Below are positions 6,036 to 7,871 of a stretch of 7,871 nt of DNA, one piece after another; within the stretch, counting starts at the first letter, position 1, and each line of letters opens with the position of its first letter. The stretch covers positions 1 through 7,871 of the forward strand of contig CAKZUS010000240.1 in the NCBI GenBank assembly GCA_937921805.1, in the 5' to 3' direction. The stretch is from an uncultured Granulosicoccaceae bacterium (GTDB taxonomy: Bacteria > Pseudomonadota > Gammaproteobacteria > JABXHR01). The notes under the pieces were generated by a model, which worked only from the letters and a program-made list of their open reading frames with translations, made no database searches and was not told the origin of the DNA. A program made the position numbers and the translations under genes.

Positions 6036-6811
6036 TGGAGGCGTTGCAGCGCGTTTTTGCGCAGCTCGGTGCCGATATTGCAGAGCTGCGCGCGCGCAAA
6101 CCGACGACGCTCGACACGGGCGGCGCAGCGCCGCCGGAGTCCGCAGTGCCGGTCGCAGCGGCGCGAGCGCTTGAGGGGTATACAGCGACAATTGTCTCGG
6201 CGCCCGCTGACCAGTCTCTACCAATGTGGATGCAGGGCAACACGGCGCAGGCACTACTGCGCGCCGCGCGCCGCTGGTGGCAGCAGCTGGGGGAGTGGGC
6301 CGCTGCGCCGCTGGTGCAGGGCGATGCGTTGCGTTGTGATGCACAAGCGCTGGAGCTGTTGGCATGGCAGCGGATGGTGGAGCCGTGGCCAGAAGAGACG
6401 GCGCAGCAGTACCGCACGAGAGTCGCGTTTGCATATGAGCTGGAGCGCCTAGCAGGCAGTGCGCAAGGTATCGTGCCGATTTTTGCGCGCTTGGGGCTGC
6501 CGGTGCAGGGCGTGATCGAGCGCGACCCGGCGATGGATTGGGACGTGATTACGGTGCGCTTTGATGACACCGCTAGCGCGGGGCGCGAGCGCTGGATTGC
6601 GCGGGCGCTGCGCAGATATGGGCGCACGTGTCGGCGGTATCAGAGCGAGACTGTGACGGTGGCGGGGCAGTGCGGGCCGAGGCTCGCGAGCGCATGCGTA
6701 GACCTGGCTGTGTATGCCTGCGGCGGCAGCGTCGAGACAACTAATACGGTGCCGGTGGCGCGCGGCAGCGCAGCGACGGGGATCGACAAGGGGATGATAT
6801 GGGCGCATTAA
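6035..6811 (+). CDS. I: Phage tail protein I-like baseplate protein (Tail_P2_I type)
   Basis: This is a 258-residue protein. Residues about 64-215 match the P2 gpI pattern: a Trp-rich helix (PMWMQGN at 63-69, then RRWWQQL), LELLAWQRMVEPWP at about 106-119, a helix with YRTRVAFAYELERL, the G-S-A-Q-G-I-x-x-I-F-A-R-L-G-L turn-helix at 141-155 (P2: HKGT-x-x-A-I-x-x-x-L), then a strand (WDVITVRF) and a basic helix. In P2, gpI joins gpJ in the baseplate wedge and carries the tail fibre. Unusual parts are the N-terminal 60 residues, which begin with a short coiled coil and a Pro/Ala linker, and a Cys-containing C-terminal extension of about 40 residues. ATG at 6035 is preferred (GAG at 6026-6028, 6-nt spacing); GTG at 6032 would add one residue. 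The 3' end overlaps the fibre gene by 13 nt. Confidence 0.8.
   Translation: MEALQRVFAQLGADIAELRARKPTTLDTGGAAPPESAVPVAAARALEGYTATIVSAPADQSLPMWMQGNTAQALLRAARRWWQQLGEWAAAPLVQGDALRCDAQALELLAWQRMVEPWPEETAQQYRTRVAFAYELERLAGSAQGIVPIFARLGLPVQGVIERDPAMDWDVITVRFDDTASAGRERWIARALRRYGRTCRRYQSETVTVAGQCGPRLASACVDLAVYACGGSVETTNTVPVARGSAATGIDKGMIWAH
6788..6793 (+). promoter_or_regulatory. Ribosome binding site for the tail fibre gene
   Basis: AAGGGG lies five bases before the ATG at 6799, inside the end of the gpI-like gene. The nearer ATG at 6794 is in the gpI frame (an internal Met), so 6799 is the supported fibre start. Confidence 0.6.
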
Positions 6812-7871
6812 CAGACGCAGGGCGCTCGCTGATCGCGCAGATTAATGCAGGCGCGGCGACGCATCCGCCGCTGGCGGAGCTGTCGATGCGCTTTGTGCTC
6901 GAGGGGGCGCTGCAACATGCGCAGCCTCTGTCGCGTGCGGGTTATTACGAGAGCACGCGCGTGCTCTATAGCGCCGTGCTGGATTACGACGTTGGGGATT
7001 TTGGCTTTGACCGGATCGAGCTGGTGCTCGGTGACGTCATTACAGCGGGAGTGGATTTACCGGCGACGCACCACAAATGGGCGCGCAACGATGACGGCGA
7101 GATGGGTAATTTTATTCAGCGCACGTTTGTGCTCGATTACGAGCGCGACACGGCGCCGCTAGTGCTGACCGCTGCTGAGTCTTGGCAATACGATATGCGC
7201 GACGAGCTATTGGAGGTTGCTCAGAGCCAGGCATTGCCGCTCGCGGTGAGCGCTGCCTGTGTGAGTAGCCAGCATGTTGCAGCGCAAGCTGGGCGATTGA
7301 TCCAGTCGCTCGACTTTCGCGAAGCACTTGCCGATCAACAAAAGGAAATTGACGCGCTGCGCGAGCAAGTCGCAGCACTATCAGCCCCCCCTCTACCGAG
7401 CACAGACCCTCTTTCGACCCGTCTCTGGGCGCTAGAACAATCCGTCGAACGGCGCTACGTGCGTGACATTGTCATCGGCGGTAGTACTGATTATTTCTAT
7501 CCAGTTTGGTGGAGTATGCCTAACGCGGGATACGGCACTACGCGCATCGAGATCACCCGCCCTTACTTTTGGAATGGAGGGGCAGACGAGCGCCCGTTAA
7601 ACGCCGCATCAGCCCACCAAGCGCACGTGCATTTGCAGCTGGAGGGCAACACGACCCCTTGGGGGGGAGACGGTAATTACTTAGTAGCGCGACACTACTC
7701 TGAGCGCTACAACAAGACTGTATCGCATTTGAGTTTTTCTATGCGCGGTGAGCGCCGCAATTGGGCCGGTGAGCTTGTTGGCGCCGTTGGGCCGGAAGGC
7801 TTTCCGCTGGCAGGAAGCCGTCAGCACTCAGGCGTGTATTTGCGTGGCGGCGGCTTGAAGTACCGCCTGAT
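6799..7871 (+). CDS. Tail fibre / host-recognition protein (3' end outside window)
   Basis: The frame is open from ATG 6799 to the last base, 357 complete codons. Residues 1 to about 130 form a compact domain starting LTDAGRSLIAQI, a pattern of tail-collar-type fibre N-termini that dock on the baseplate, with a following strand-rich segment (DFGFDRIELVLGDV, RTFVLDY). Residues about 163-194 (R-L-I-Q-S-L then E-A-L-A-D-Q-Q-K-E-I-D-A-L-R-E-Q-V-A-A-L) are a heptad-like coiled coil, then a Pro-rich hinge (about 195-205). From about residue 221 a beta-rich domain begins with RDIVIGGSTDYFYPVWW and later shows GVYLRGGGLKYRL, a pattern I recall from phage tail-fibre tips. It follows directly after the gpI-like gene, the P2 order I then H. 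A chaperone gene may follow outside the window. Composition of the tip is lower in G+C than the rest (about 57% in 7441-7800 by hand count). Confidence 0.8.
   Translation, partial: MGALTDAGRSLIAQINAGAATHPPLAELSMRFVLEGALQHAQPLSRAGYYESTRVLYSAVLDYDVGDFGFDRIELVLGDVITAGVDLPATHHKWARNDDGEMGNFIQRTFVLDYERDTAPLVLTAAESWQYDMRDELLEVAQSQALPLAVSAACVSSQHVAAQAGRLIQSLDFREALADQQKEIDALREQVAALSAPPLPSTDPLSTRLWALEQSVERRYVRDIVIGGSTDYFYPVWWSMPNAGYGTTRIEITRPYFWNGGADERPLNAASAHQAHVHLQLEGNTTPWGGDGNYLVARHYSERYNKTVSHLSFSMRGERRNWAGELVGAVGPEGFPLAGSRQHSGVYLRGGGLKYRL

Noticed and set aside
1319..6280. Two copies of GCTGGTGG (1319-1326 and 6273-6280), the E. coli Chi octamer
   Set aside because: Both fall in Trp/Leu-rich coding sequence of GC-rich DNA where such octamers occur by chance. 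The host and its Chi sequence are unknown.

Overview
The window is a contiguous piece of the tail and baseplate module of a contractile-tailed (P2-like or Mu-like myovirus) phage, prophage or phage-derived tail particle. All eight genes lie on the + strand. They are packed with overlaps of 1 to 13 nt or gaps of at most 11 nt, except for one 56-nt gap. DNA is G+C-rich (roughly 60-65% by eye), with the strong GC third-position bias that produces many long antisense shadow frames. This suggests a GC-rich proteobacterial host. Two genes resemble structural proteins I recall mainly from marine phages, and the tape measure/DUF2590/baseplate-J order recalls VHML-type vibriophages and their relatives. 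A marine or halophilic gammaproteobacterial host is therefore a reasonable guess, but it is not shown. There is no integrase, lysis, capsid, tRNA, CRISPR or mobile element in the window.

Layout: 1-1815 is the C-terminal part of a tail tape-measure protein (5' end outside the window) with a Trp-rich repeat array. 1812-2144 is a small DUF2590/gp25-like baseplate wedge protein. 2141-3292 is baseplate protein J. 3304-3789 is a small tail-fibre-like protein. 3790-3845 is the only real gap and holds an 8-bp tandem repeat and a terminator-like hairpin. 3846-5429 and 5433-6035 are a pair of probable virion structural proteins. 6035-6811 is a P2 gpI-like baseplate/tail protein. 6799 to the window end is a tail fibre (3' end outside the window).

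Working model: the tape measure sets tube length and seeds tail assembly. The gp25-like, J-like and I-like proteins build the baseplate wedges. The terminal fibre attaches to the I-like protein and binds the host. In P2 the J and I genes are adjacent. Here three extra genes (161, 527 and 200 aa) sit between them and probably add a peripheral baseplate or adhesin structure.

The most noteworthy feature is in the tape measure. About eight tandem 41-43-residue Trp-rich units run from strongly diverged to nearly identical at DNA level (106 of 108 bases), which is a sign of recent tandem duplication in a protein whose length normally sets tail length. I see no clearly new defence, regulatory or enzymatic system in this window.
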